Origin: an uncultured Pseudomonadota bacterium
GTDB taxonomy: Bacteria; Myxococcota_A; UBA796; SXON01
Assembly: GCA_903900265.1 (NCBI GenBank)
Contig: CAIUMM010000106.1
Span: 1 to 64,000 of the forward strand
DNA length: 64,000 bases
Direction of reading: 5' to 3'
Shown here: piece by piece, positions 35,828 to 52,615 of the stretch
Layout of the letters: every line of letters starts with the position of its first letter
How positions within the stretch are numbered: the first letter of the stretch is position 1
Translations under genes and position numbers: made by a program
Notes under the pieces: generated by a model
The model's input: only the letters and a program-made list of their open reading frames with translations
The model's database searches: none
What the model was told of the DNA's origin: nothing

Positions 35828-37695
35828 TGCGCGTCGGGTTCCTGCTGCTTGGCCTGCTCCCGAGCCTGCTTGGCGCGTGCGGAATCGACAACGGCCTGCG
35901 CCCCGACGCCGACGGGACGCCTATCTACGTCGACACCGCCGGGGCGTGCGCTGGGATGGAGGCCGCCCCCTCCGCCATCGTGAGCAGCGACCCCGCCTGC
36001 ATCGCCCCTGATCCGGTAGCCGATCCGTGGTCCATCGAAGCCTTCTGGACCTTCGCCGCACCGGTCGAAGCCCCCGACGCCACCTACGCGATCGGTCAAC
36101 CCGCGGTCGCCCGGCTGACCGATGACAACGGCGACGGCACCCTCGGGCACGGCGACAGCGTCTACGTCGTGGCCGTTCTCTACGCCGCGTCCACCGATTC
36201 CGCGGACGGCGCGCTCGGCCCGGGCTGGCTGGTGGCGATCGACGGGGCGACCGGCGCAGAAGCCTGGGCGGTGCCGGACGTCGATCCCCGCTCTGGGGTC
36301 GCGATCGCGGACGTCGACAACGACGGCGCTGTCGAGATCCTCTGCTGGTCGGTAGACGGCCACCTCGTCGCGCGCGACGCCACCGGCGCCACCGTGTGGA
36401 CCTCCTCCGACGCCGCGCCGCCGGCTGAAGACGGCTATCAGATGGTCATCGCCGACGTCGATGAGGACGGCATCCCCGAGGTGATCGCCGACGTCATGGT
36501 GCTGGACGGCGTGACTGGCGCGCTGCGCGCCACCCTCCCCGTCGACACCGTCACCCACCAGCACCGCGCCCCGTCGGTCGGCGACATCACCGGCGACGGC
36601 GCGCAGGAGATCATGGTCGCCGGCCGGGTATTCAGCGCCGATGGCGTCCAGATCTGGTACTCGGGCGAAGGCGTCGAAGACACGGTGTGGTCGACGTTCT
36701 TGCAGCTAGACACCGATGACGCCGCCGAGGTGTTGACCCTCGGCGCCAACCTCGTGCTCTCCGACGATGACGGCACGACGCTCCTGCGGTCGCCGACCTT
36801 CGCGCGCAATTGGAGCGGAGGCCCGTGCATCGGAAACTTCGACGGCGACGACGACACCGAGATGGCCTACGGCGCCTATGACGGCTTCTACGTGCGCGAC
36901 ATGGACGTGCGCAACGTGTCCAGCGCGATCATCCACCAGTACGACGGCGCCGCCGCGTGCGCAGGCTACGACCTCGACGCAGACGGCATCCTCGAGGTGA
37001 TCTTCGCTGACGAGGTCGCGACGTACATCCTCGACGGCAGCACCGGCGCCGAGCGCTTCAACGTCCCGCGCAGCGCCCAGACCGGCTTCGCCTCCCCGGC
37101 CATCGCCGATCTCGACGATGACGGCGACGTCGAGATCCTCGTCGTCGCGAGCGACACCGCAGCGCGCGTGGCATTGACGGTGTGGACCCACGCGGGAGAA
37201 GGCTGGCCGGCGGTCACCGACGCGTGGCCGACCTTCGACTACGACGGCCACAACGTCGCGATCGACGGCCGCGTGCCGGCGATCCCCACCGCCAACTGGC
37301 TCCAGGAGAGCGGCGTGCGCGCGGCGCCGACCAACCTGCGCATGGGCGCAGCCGCCGACCTCGTCGTGAGTTTCACCGAGGTGTGTGACCCCGCCTGTGA
37401 AGCCGAACCCACGCCGGCCGACCCGAGCGCGGAGCTGAGCGTCGCGGTGCAGGTCGCGAACGTCGGCGCCGCCGAAGCCCCCGCGGGATCGGTGCTGGCG
37501 CTGTACGCGGTGGACGGCCGCAGCCGCCGCTTGATCGCGCGTCAGTCGCTCGCCGCGGTGCCCGCCGGAGCCGCGCTGCCCGGCGCGCTGTTCGAGGTCG
37601 CCGCCGCCTCCGAGCTGCAAGCGGTGGTTGAAGCTGCGGATCACGAATGCGACGCTACCAACAACACCGCGACGTGGCGCGCGTCCTGCCGGTAG
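35827..37695 (+). CDS. FG-GAP/VCBS repeat lipoprotein with CARDB-like C-terminus
   Basis: LLGAC lipobox; IADVDNDGAVEI, IADVDEDGIPEVI, DLDADGILEVI; C-term AELSVAVQVANVGAAEAPAGSVLALYAVDG. Start overlaps previous stop (TGATG). Confidence 0.82.
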   Translation: MRVGFLLLGLLPSLLGACGIDNGLRPDADGTPIYVDTAGACAGMEAAPSAIVSSDPACIAPDPVADPWSIEAFWTFAAPVEAPDATYAIGQPAVARLTDDNGDGTLGHGDSVYVVAVLYAASTDSADGALGPGWLVAIDGATGAEAWAVPDVDPRSGVAIADVDNDGAVEILCWSVDGHLVARDATGATVWTSSDAAPPAEDGYQMVIADVDEDGIPEVIADVMVLDGVTGALRATLPVDTVTHQHRAPSVGDITGDGAQEIMVAGRVFSADGVQIWYSGEGVEDTVWSTFLQLDTDDAAEVLTLGANLVLSDDDGTTLLRSPTFARNWSGGPCIGNFDGDDDTEMAYGAYDGFYVRDMDVRNVSSAIIHQYDGAAACAGYDLDADGILEVIFADEVATYILDGSTGAERFNVPRSAQTGFASPAIADLDDDGDVEILVVASDTAARVALTVWTHAGEGWPAVTDAWPTFDYDGHNVAIDGRVPAIPTANWLQESGVRAAPTNLRMGAAADLVVSFTEVCDPACEAEPTPADPSAELSVAVQVANVGAAEAPAGSVLALYAVDGRSRRLIARQSLAAVPAGAALPGALFEVAAASELQAVVEAADHECDATNNTATWRASCR

Positions 37696-37726
37696 AACCC
37701 CGAGGTTCGCGGCAGACAGTCGGCGT

Positions 37727-38083
37727 TTACTCCCACATTGTGGGCGTCGCAGCGATGTACAGCTGGTAGAGCTGGTAGAACGGCAGCACCGCGAACGGCA
37801 CCGCGGCGAGGCTCGCGATCTGCCACTCGCGGCGGCGGATCAACGGCACGGGCAACGCCGCAAAGATCGCCGTCAGCAGCCACGGATACGCTAGGTGCGG
37901 CTCGGTCGGGGTGTCGGCCCGGGCCATCCAGCCCGCCATCGCAAAATACGGTCCCGCAAAGACCACAACCGGCACGCCGATGATCCCGGCGATGTACATC
38001 GACACCAGCATGTTCAGCGCGACGACCGTGCGCATCACGCGCGAGAACGACAACGATCGATCGGGAACATCCGCCATCGCCAC
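37727..38083 (-). CDS. Small membrane protein, unknown function
   Basis: 118 aa with about 3 predicted TM segments. Confidence 0.55.
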   Translation of the reverse strand: MAMADVPDRSLSFSRVMRTVVALNMLVSMYIAGIIGVPVVVFAGPYFAMAGWMARADTPTEPHLAYPWLLTAIFAALPVPLIRRREWQIASLAAVPFAVLPFYQLYQLYIAATPTMWE

Positions 38084-38185
38084 AGCCTACCCGGGTAAGG
38101 CGGTAACTGCCGCCACCGAACCGCCGCGCGCGCGTTGCCCCTGCGCCGCACAACTCTTACGTGCGCGTGAGCTTTGGAGCATCGT

Positions 38186-40079
<1,894 letters not shown>

Positions 40080-40090
<11 letters not shown>

Positions 40091-40487
40091 AAACCCGTTC
40101 CTGAAAGCCACCGACGAGCGTACGCCCACCAAGCCGTACACCATCACCGTGCAGCCCGGCAACATCGTCGTGCACGTCGATCCGGCCAACCTGCACGGCG
40201 GGGATCACGGGCTGGTCGGCAGCGTGCTCGGCGAGCTGATGGAGGCCGGCGTCGACATCGAGCACTCCTGCGGCGGCGTGCTCGCGTGCTCCACCTGCCA
40301 CGTCTACATCGCTTCGGGCGGCAAGAGCTGCGGCGAAGCCAGCGAAGAAGAAGAAGACATGATCGACTCCGCGCCCGCCGTGCGCTCCACCTCCCGGCTC
40401 GCGTGCCAGTGCGTGCCCGACGGGTCCACCGACATCGTCGTTGAGATCCCGTCCTGGAACCGCAACGCGGTGAAAGAAGGGCACTGA
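40080..40487 (+). CDS. fdx: Isc-type 2Fe-2S ferredoxin
   Basis: [18 protein letters not shown] ... [19 protein letters not shown]. Confidence 0.9.
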
Positions 40488-40559
40488 AGTCCAGAGCGTG
40501 TAAACCGAGCCGTGCCAACGGACCGGTTTCAAGGATACAGTAGCCACGAGGATTCACAC

Positions 40560-42752
<2,193 letters not shown>

Positions 42753-42822
42753 AGCCGCGGTAGATCGCCATCCGGTGATTATGGATCCGCGGTAGCCAAA
42801 CCTTCACCGCGGAATCCAGACT

Positions 42823-43809
42823 ATGCACATGCTCGCTCTTTGCCTCGCCTTCGCATCCACCGCTTTCGCCGCCGATCGCGACAAGGACGACAAGAAAGCA
42901 GAGCCTCCGCAGGTCAAGGTCGGTGCGCTCGTTTTCGCGCACTACGGCTACGATCTGACCAAGAGCGCAAAGAGCGCCAACTCCTTCGACCTCGACCGCG
43001 CCTACCTGAGCGCGCAGTCGCAGCTGAACGACCACCTCGCCGCCAAGGTGATGCTCGACGCCGGTCGCCTCGATGACACGAGCGCCGACACCAAGCTCCG
43101 CGTCTACGTCAAGCACGCGTGGCTCGAAGCGTCCAACGGCAAGGCGATCAAAGCCCGCTTCGGCGTAGTCGACACCGGATACCTCTCCTACGGAGAGCAG
43201 TTCCTCGGGCTGCGCTACATGGGCAAGCTCATGGCGGACGACCAGAAGGCCCTCTCCACCGCCGACATCGGCATCAACGCCCAAGGAGAGCAGGCGGGCG
43301 GGCTGGTGTCCTGGCACGCCGCGATCCTGAACGGCGAAGGCTACTCCAAGCCCGAGCTCGACGCAGGCAAGACCGGTCAAGCCCGCGTCAGCGTCGATCC
43401 GCTCGCCAAAAAGCAGAAGTTCGCGCTTCCCATCACCGGCTTTGTGTCGTACGCGATCCCCGCCAAGGGCAACGACTCCGTGCTCGTCTACGCCGGCGCC
43501 GTCGGCGTCAAGGTGCCCCACGTGCTCGGCTGGGTCGAATACGTCGGCAAGAGCACCGGGGGCGTCAGCAGCGGCGGCATCTCCGCGACCGTGTCCCCCC
43601 GCATGGCCAAGTACGGCGGCATCGTGCTCCGCGTAGACCGCTGGGACCCGAACGCCGCGAAGGACAAGGACGCCTCCCTGAAGATCAGCGGCGGTCTCAC
43701 CCACGACTTCCTGGAGAAGACCTCGGTCTCCTTGACCTACGAGCGCACGCAGCCTGAGGTGGGCAACGCCACCCACGGGATCTTCGCTCGCATGCAAGCT
43801 GGGTTCTGA
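42823..43809 (+). CDS. Outer-membrane porin-like protein
   Basis: Signal peptide LALCLAFASTAFAA; beta-barrel alternation; C-terminal Phe (GIFARMQAGF). Confidence 0.65.
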   Translation: MHMLALCLAFASTAFAADRDKDDKKAEPPQVKVGALVFAHYGYDLTKSAKSANSFDLDRAYLSAQSQLNDHLAAKVMLDAGRLDDTSADTKLRVYVKHAWLEASNGKAIKARFGVVDTGYLSYGEQFLGLRYMGKLMADDQKALSTADIGINAQGEQAGGLVSWHAAILNGEGYSKPELDAGKTGQARVSVDPLAKKQKFALPITGFVSYAIPAKGNDSVLVYAGAVGVKVPHVLGWVEYVGKSTGGVSSGGISATVSPRMAKYGGIVLRVDRWDPNAAKDKDASLKISGGLTHDFLEKTSVSLTYERTQPEVGNATHGIFARMQAGF

Positions 43810-43889
43810 GCGCCGTCCTTCCCCGTCCAGATCCGTTTGATCCTGCTCCGACCGGCTGCGTTCGCCCGCGCCGGTCGCGAGCATGTTAG

Positions 43890-46139
<2,250 letters not shown>

Positions 46140-46147
46140 CCTCGGTA

Positions 46148-48691
46148 TCAGAAGTGCAGGCCAACGCCGAGCTTAAACTTCACGCCTTCCGTGTTGGCGA
46201 CGTCTACGGTGATCGGCCCAGTATGGCCGTCTCCTAACTGCGCCCTATAGGACAGCGTGGTGCCTACCGACAGCATCTGGATTGGAAACCACCGGAAAGA
46301 CACCGCGGGCTCGATGTAGCCAGATGTAATAGACGCTTCGCCGCTACTCCCGTTCCTGTTACCAAAGTCGCCCTTGATGCTGACAAACCTGACGCCCAAG
46401 TACAAATCAGGTTCCACCTCTACCCAGCGATGGAGGAGCCGGATGGCGTAGCCACCGCCTGCGCCGATCCGTGATGCGCTCATCGTCTGATCATTGACCA
46501 ACACCGAAGAGAGTCCCAGTGACGCCGCCGCGTCTACATGCGCGCGCGGCCCCTGCTTGCCAAGGGACACATCGACCCAGAGCTGCGGCTCCGTCTTGGA
46601 TGAGTAGGACGTTAAGAAATTAGCGTCAACATCATCGCTCAGCGAGACCCGACCGATCTCAAAGCCTACGCGGATACCGAGCAAGCTGGGGTTACGCGGC
46701 TCGCGAAGTGGAGCTTCAGGTTTTGGGGTCGGCTCTGGTTCTGGCACCGGTTCTCCTGGTTCCGGTTCAAGACGTCTTTCCTGAACCGGAGGCGGGGTGG
46801 GCTCGGCCGCTCGCGTACGCTCGCCCGTCCATGCCATCGGCACCCAAACGTAATTGCGGAAGGTGTATTCGGCGGGGTCGGTGAACGCCGGCAACGCGAC
46901 GTTGATTGGCGGAGGCTCGGCGGGAGGCTCTACTTTGGAGTTTGGATCGCAAGGATCCGCCTTGCCTGGGTTCAGCGGCGTCGTGGCGTGACACCATTTG
47001 AGGGTGAAAGCCTCCTCATCGACATGCGCGTCGAAGATGGTGCTGGTCACCGAAGCCAAGGCATCCCCTTTAGCATCGACTTCACGCGCTTCGACCGTGA
47101 CCGCGTCGCGTAGCATCGCGAGCGTCTCCGCAGCGGAAGGCGTCGGCAGCGGCGCCGGGGCGCGAGGCGGAGCAGTCGGGAGAGTGGCGCTCACCACCGG
47201 TGCCCAGGCGCCCTCCGAGCCCCCATAGGACACCCGTGCCTCTACGACCGCCACGCCGCCGGCATCCGCCGAAGTCGACCAACCGCGGCGCGCCGCCACC
47301 GAGGCCGCACCGTCGGCGAACGACGAGCCCATGATGGTGGACACATCCATATCGTCGGAGGGCGCGAAGCCCCCGCCGGAGTCGACCGGGAGCATCGCGT
47401 CACCCAATCGGTAGCCGAATTGGCGAACCACAGGTGCAAGGTCGGCGGAAACGCCCCACCCCTGCACCGCGCTGATCGCTCCGGGCTTGGGAAGCTTGAT
47501 GCCCGCGCTCAGCTCCATGTCCCGGTCTTTGGCAAGCGTTGGATCGGCCGATCCGTCGCTGGAGCCCGGGACATCCGTGTCGATGCGAACGTCACGCAGC
47601 GTGGGCTTACCGACGTTGGTGGCGACGACGCCGACGTCGAAGGTCACCGGTGTCGTCGCGGCGCGGGCACTGTCGCGTATCTCGACGATGAACGGCACCC
47701 GTGTGCCATCCGGGCAGGTCTCGGAGATGTAGGCCTGGATCTCAACGGAGGCCAGATCTTTTGGGGCAAGCTCCGGGAGCTCGACCTCCCGCGCATCCCC
47801 AGTCCACGCGCAGTCGCTCCGCGAGCGCACCCACACCGACGCGCTGTACCAAGACTGGCGACCGGTGTTCTCGATAGGCACAGTGAACTTGACCCATTCC
47901 CCCGCGTCGGCGACTCCGTTCTTGGCGCCCGGGCCGCCTTCGTCCGACACTAACTTCACATCGCTGATGTTGACACGCAGATCGCCGGACGACGGCGCGA
48001 CCTGCACCTGCCGACGGAAGCGCTCGGCAAGGCGCGCGGAGCGTACTTCCTTGCTTGAGCGGGCCTCTTTCAGCAGCTCTTCGGCGCGAGCCGCGATGCG
48101 CTCAGCCGTGGTCAGCGGTCGGTCTCCCCGCGCAGCTTCCGCCGCAGCCTTGGCTGCGATTACAACCTCAAGCTCCTGTTCCTTCATTGCGTTCACCGAA
48201 TCATTCGCGTAAGCACCCATCCCTTTGGCACCGAGCCAACGCGCGACAATCTCATCCGCAACGGCGCGCTCACTGAAATGGATGAGGGCAGCGTAGAGCG
48301 CGTCCTGGCGAGCAACACCCCTCAGAGCTACCGCTAAACCAACTTGTCCTTCAACTTCCTCGGCGACGCGCCGCCGCAGGGTGTCTCCATCCGCACGACT
48401 CAACAACGGAAGCAGGCCGTTCTCGTTCAGGATCGCACCTACATTTTTGAACACCAGCTTGGAAAAAGCGTTGTAGTAGTCTTCTTCCGGCACAGTCTTG
48501 TCGCGCGAACCTCCTTCGATGAGGCCCGCGAGGTCGTCAATGCGCTGGATGTCATCCGGCGCAGCCGCAAAAGCGGAGGTTGACGCGCTCAATGCGAGGG
48601 CGGTGAGCACAGACAGACCCGATAGGCGTGTGCACAAATAATGGCTTATATTCAAAGTAGTTTCCACAAGTACAGAGTTTGGAATCGACAC
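46148..48691 (-). CDS. Exported multidomain protein with Ig-like region, Pro/Glu linker and C-terminal beta-barrel
   Basis: LTALALSASTSAFAA signal; AGEWVKFTVPIENTGRQSW; PEPEPTPKPEAP linker; barrel-like C-term ending GVKFKLGVGLHF. Start uncertain. Confidence 0.65.
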   Translation of the reverse strand: MSIPNSVLVETTLNISHYLCTRLSGLSVLTALALSASTSAFAAAPDDIQRIDDLAGLIEGGSRDKTVPEEDYYNAFSKLVFKNVGAILNENGLLPLLSRADGDTLRRRVAEEVEGQVGLAVALRGVARQDALYAALIHFSERAVADEIVARWLGAKGMGAYANDSVNAMKEQELEVVIAAKAAAEAARGDRPLTTAERIAARAEELLKEARSSKEVRSARLAERFRRQVQVAPSSGDLRVNISDVKLVSDEGGPGAKNGVADAGEWVKFTVPIENTGRQSWYSASVWVRSRSDCAWTGDAREVELPELAPKDLASVEIQAYISETCPDGTRVPFIVEIRDSARAATTPVTFDVGVVATNVGKPTLRDVRIDTDVPGSSDGSADPTLAKDRDMELSAGIKLPKPGAISAVQGWGVSADLAPVVRQFGYRLGDAMLPVDSGGGFAPSDDMDVSTIMGSSFADGAASVAARRGWSTSADAGGVAVVEARVSYGGSEGAWAPVVSATLPTAPPRAPAPLPTPSAAETLAMLRDAVTVEAREVDAKGDALASVTSTIFDAHVDEEAFTLKWCHATTPLNPGKADPCDPNSKVEPPAEPPPINVALPAFTDPAEYTFRNYVWVPMAWTGERTRAAEPTPPPVQERRLEPEPGEPVPEPEPTPKPEAPLREPRNPSLLGIRVGFEIGRVSLSDDVDANFLTSYSSKTEPQLWVDVSLGKQGPRAHVDAAASLGLSSVLVNDQTMSASRIGAGGGYAIRLLHRWVEVEPDLYLGVRFVSIKGDFGNRNGSSGEASITSGYIEPAVSFRWFPIQMLSVGTTLSYRAQLGDGHTGPITVDVANTEGVKFKLGVGLHF

Positions 48692-48838
48692 AGACGACCG
48701 ATCGTCGCCAGCAATCGGTAGATACTACAGCTAAAATTAGGTCAGCCTAGGCCAGCCCTGACACCGCGCTTCCTACGTCCCGGCGGATCCGCCGCCCCCC
48801 CCGCGCCAACCTGTAGGCAGCCGGGCTATAGTCCCCCG

Positions 48839-50077
48839 ATGCGCACCCCTGTTCTTCGCCCGATCTCGTTGTTTTTCACGCCCGCGCTGCTCTTGGCCGC
48901 GTGCTCAGAGAACGCGCTGATCGCCAAGGATGAAGCGACCAGCCCCACAGAGGATATCGTCGCGCCCGACATCCTCGTCGATCCCCCGGCCATCGACTTC
49001 GGCGAGGTCCTGCCGGGCGCTTCAGCTTCGGCCACCGTGCACATCTCCAACGTGGGCGACGACACGCTGGCGGTGTCCGGCCTGACCACCTCCAGCGGCA
49101 CGATCACCGTCACCAGCGTGAACCCGGTGGTCGCGCCCGGCGAGAGCGTCGAGACGGTGCTGACGTGGACCCCGCTCGACAGCGGCCTGAACGACGTGCT
49201 CGACGTCGACTCCAACGACCCGGACCAGCCGCGCGTCGAAGTGCCGCTGACCGGGACCATCCCCGCGGGCGACCTGCGCATCGAGCCGGTTTACCATGAT
49301 TTCGGTACGATAGACGTCGGAGATTCGGACACTGTCGTGCTCACCGTCAGCAACGTCGGCGTAGGCCCGATCGTCGTCTCCGACTGGCGCTACGACGCGA
49401 ATGACGGCGACCTTCGCGTGCTCGACGCCGGCGGATTGACGGCGCTCCCGGCGACGCTCGCGCCCGGCGCGAGCACCGAGGTGCTCGTCGAGTACGCGCC
49501 CAGCGCCGATGGCGGCGATGAAGGCGGCCTCACCGTGACCTCCGATGATCCCGACGAGCCGGTGATCGTCGCGAATCAGGCGGGCTACGGCGAAGACATC
49601 GATCCCTGCGACGGCTACGCGCAGACGGTCACTGTGATGCTGACCGCCGACGACTCCTGGCGCGGATGGATTGACGGCACGTCGTTCGTCGGCCCGAACG
49701 CGGACAGCTGGACCGAGTCCGACACCTTCGAGTGGGAGCTGGCGTGCGGCGACCACACCCTCGCGCTCTACGCCACCGACGTCGCGCACGCGGTGTCCGG
49801 CGTGATCGCGGTCGTGTGGGTGGAAGGCGTGGTCAAGTTCGTCAGCGGGCCTACCGACTGGACGATCGTCGACTCCGCACCGCCGGCGGATTGGACCGAC
49901 ATCACGTTTGACGACTCGAGCTGGAACATCCCGCAGGTGTGCGCCAGCAGCTCCATCTGGGGCGCTTCGCCGCAGCCCTTTTACGATCAAGGCGCGCAGT
50001 GGATCTGGTGGACGTCAAGCTGCAGCGATCTGGGTGAGGCCTGGCTGCGGCTGAACTTCACCGTCACCGCGCCGTAG
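48839..50077 (+). CDS. Lipoprotein with choice-of-anchor-D/ASPM-SPD-2-Hydin-like domains
   Basis: LLAAC lipobox; two ILVDPPAIDFGEVLPGASASATVHISNVG-type repeats. Confidence 0.78.
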   Translation: MRTPVLRPISLFFTPALLLAACSENALIAKDEATSPTEDIVAPDILVDPPAIDFGEVLPGASASATVHISNVGDDTLAVSGLTTSSGTITVTSVNPVVAPGESVETVLTWTPLDSGLNDVLDVDSNDPDQPRVEVPLTGTIPAGDLRIEPVYHDFGTIDVGDSDTVVLTVSNVGVGPIVVSDWRYDANDGDLRVLDAGGLTALPATLAPGASTEVLVEYAPSADGGDEGGLTVTSDDPDEPVIVANQAGYGEDIDPCDGYAQTVTVMLTADDSWRGWIDGTSFVGPNADSWTESDTFEWELACGDHTLALYATDVAHAVSGVIAVVWVEGVVKFVSGPTDWTIVDSAPPADWTDITFDDSSWNIPQVCASSSIWGASPQPFYDQGAQWIWWTSSCSDLGEAWLRLNFTVTAP

Positions 50078-50095
50078 CCGCGCTATCTTGTGCCC

Positions 50096-50986
50096 ATGAA
50101 GCGCGTGTCGTGGCTGATCCCAGTTCGTGACGATCCGCGCCTGATCGACGCGCTGCGATCGATCGCGCCCGAGCTGGGACCGGACGACGAGGTGATCGTC
50201 GTGGACGACGGCAGCGCCGTCCCCGTAGACCCGGAGATTGGCGCGAGCCACGGCATCCCCGCGGTGACCGTGCTGCGGCAAGGCCGGGACGGCATCGTCG
50301 CTGCGTTGAACCGCGGGATCGAGCGCGCAGGCGGCGCCTACATCGCGCGCATGGACGCCGATGACGTCGTGCTGCCCGGTCGAATCGCCGCGCAGCTGGC
50401 CGCGTTCACCGAGCAGGACGTAGCGATCGCCGGCCGCGTGCGCACCGACGCGCCGCAGATGCAGGAGTACGTCGCGTGGGTGAACCACAACGATCCGATG
50501 GCCGAGCGGCTGATTGAGAGCCCGCTGATCCACCCGGCGAGCCTGCTGCGCGCCAGCGCGGTGCACGCCATCGGCGGGTACCGTCGCGGGGACTTCCCCG
50601 AAGACTACGACCTTTTCCTGCGCCTCGCTGACCTCGGAAGGCTCGCAAGAGTACCGCAGGAGGTGCTGTTCTGGCGCGACGGTCCGGCGCGGCTGACCCG
50701 CACCGACGCGCGCTACGCCTCCCCGGCCGCGGTAGGCCTCAAGCAGCAGTGGCTGGAGCCGCGCATCCGCGGCAAACGCGTAGCCTGGATCGGCGAGGCC
50801 GCGATCGGCGAAGCCGGGACCAGCGAGGTCTGGACGAGCTGGCTCGCGCCGCGCTGTGCCCGCGCCGAGGTGCCCGACGCGGAGCTCGTGCTCGTGGCCG
50901 CGAGCGATCGCGACGCAGCGCGCGCGCGGGTCCGGGCGCAGCGCCCCGATCTGGTGGAAGGGCACGATTTCTGGATGCTCGCCTGA
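50096..50986 (+). CDS. Glycosyltransferase family 2
   Basis: VSWLIPVRDDPRLIDALRSI, DDEVIVVDDGS, ALNRGIERAGGAYIARMDADD. Confidence 0.9.
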   Translation: MKRVSWLIPVRDDPRLIDALRSIAPELGPDDEVIVVDDGSAVPVDPEIGASHGIPAVTVLRQGRDGIVAALNRGIERAGGAYIARMDADDVVLPGRIAAQLAAFTEQDVAIAGRVRTDAPQMQEYVAWVNHNDPMAERLIESPLIHPASLLRASAVHAIGGYRRGDFPEDYDLFLRLADLGRLARVPQEVLFWRDGPARLTRTDARYASPAAVGLKQQWLEPRIRGKRVAWIGEAAIGEAGTSEVWTSWLAPRCARAEVPDAELVLVAASDRDAARARVRAQRPDLVEGHDFWMLA

Positions 50987-51112
50987 TGCTGGAGGAAGCG
51001 GGAGCGACCGAGCAAAGCCAATAATCCGCGAGGATTGTGCCAAGGACTCTTCATCAAGGTGAGCCACCGACGCCGCCACCGGTTACCGGCCAGCCAGAAT
51101 CCCGGTTTCACC

Positions 51113-52540
51113 ATGCAGCGCCGCTCCGAAGATCCCCTCGTCACCCCGGAAGGCTGGCTTCATCGCGGCGAGGCCTATGTCTCGGGCGATGGGGTACAGC
51201 TCGCAGTATTCGGCGGTATTCCCGGCGAACAAGCTCGCGTACGGCTCACGGGCACGCACCGTCGTCAGGACCGCGCGCGCTGGGTAGGCGCCGTGGGCCG
51301 CACCCATCCCGCCCGCGTCGAGCCCTACTGCGACCGCTACGTGCCCTGCGGCCGATGCCCGCTGATGCACCTGCATCCAGACGCGCAGCACGACGTGATC
51401 CGCGGCCTCGTCCAAGACGGCATCACCGCCGCGGAGCTGAACGGGCGCGTCGATCCCGTGCTGCCGTTGCATCCCGCAGGCGCGACCACCAACCGCCAAG
51501 AACTGCAGTACGAGCTGAACCTCGTCGCGGGCTATAGCGACCGTCAAAGCCCACGAATCGGCGTCCCCGGCCATGACGGGCGCGACGTCGTGCCGGTGCC
51601 GGCGTGCACGATGGTCCCCGAGACCCTCCGCGAGACGATGAAGGTGCTCGCCCATCACGTGCGCGAGCTGGAGATCTGGCCGTGGACCGGCAAGGTCGGC
51701 ACCTTGCGCGCGGTGCAGCTGCGCTGCTCGCCGATCACCGGCGACGTCGGCGTGCTGCTCTCGGTCGCGCGTCCCAGCGCGATCCTGTCCGAGCTGGCGA
51801 TCCGCCTCGCGAGCGCGCACCCGCCGATCGCGGGCGTCGCGATGCACATCTCGCAGCCTCCGGGCTACACCTGGGAGCGCGACGAAGACGGCGAGCTGGG
51901 CGTAGCGATGCTGTACGGCAAGGCGCTGCTCGACATTGCGCCGGGTGGCTTCCCGATGCGGCTGGGCTTCTCCGATCCGTGGCCGGCGCGCCCCGATGAA
52001 CCCGCGCTGCTCGACGCGATCGCCGCGTTGCGCGGCGCTCAGGGCGACGCTGCGCTGGAGATCGGCGGTGCAAACGGCGTCGGCGCGCTGCTGCTCGCCA
52101 AGCAGACCGGTTGGGCGATGAGCCTCGGGTTGCCCGAAGCCCGCGCCCGTCGCGCACGGGAGAACAACGCCGCCGCGAACGGCACCGGATCGGGCGCCGA
52201 CTTCGTGTCGGGTCCGGTGATCGAAGGCCTCGCCACCGTCTACGGGCGGCTCGAAGGGCGCCGGCCGCTGGTGCTGTTGAACGCCGGCACCAAGGGCATC
52301 CCGGACGAGGTGATCGACGCGGTCCTCGCGCTCGAGCCGCGCCGCGTCGCGCTGTTGGGCTCGAACCCGCGGGCCTTCGGTAAGAACCTCGCGCGCCTGA
52401 CCGCGAACCTGCGCGTGGTCCGCGTGACGCCGCACGACGTCGCCCCGAACACGCCGTTTGCCGAGGTGGTCGGCGTGCTCGAGAGCGACGACAAGAGCCT
52501 GCCGACCGCGCGCGCCCCGCGCCGGAAGGTCGTCCGGTAG
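51113..52540 (+). CDS. RumA/RlmD-like (TRAM + Fe-S + SAM methyltransferase fold) protein, catalytic motifs degenerate
   Basis: CDRYVPCGRCPLMHLH and ACTMVP match the RumA Fe-S cysteines; C-term aligns to the DPxR and SCNP regions, which are altered. Confidence 0.8.
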   Translation: MQRRSEDPLVTPEGWLHRGEAYVSGDGVQLAVFGGIPGEQARVRLTGTHRRQDRARWVGAVGRTHPARVEPYCDRYVPCGRCPLMHLHPDAQHDVIRGLVQDGITAAELNGRVDPVLPLHPAGATTNRQELQYELNLVAGYSDRQSPRIGVPGHDGRDVVPVPACTMVPETLRETMKVLAHHVRELEIWPWTGKVGTLRAVQLRCSPITGDVGVLLSVARPSAILSELAIRLASAHPPIAGVAMHISQPPGYTWERDEDGELGVAMLYGKALLDIAPGGFPMRLGFSDPWPARPDEPALLDAIAALRGAQGDAALEIGGANGVGALLLAKQTGWAMSLGLPEARARRARENNAAANGTGSGADFVSGPVIEGLATVYGRLEGRRPLVLLNAGTKGIPDEVIDAVLALEPRRVALLGSNPRAFGKNLARLTANLRVVRVTPHDVAPNTPFAEVVGVLESDDKSLPTARAPRRKVVR

Positions 52541-52615
52541 CGAACGCTTCAGGTCGGGCAGCCGCCCAACTCCCCACCCCGCGACGGGGAATTTCAGGCT
52601 AAGGTGTGAACCTGC

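Noticed and set aside
42755-42812. Three ccgcgg motifs in the gap before the porin-like gene
   Set aside because: Short GC-rich words expected by chance at this composition; ccgcggtag occurs twice but no further structure is evident.
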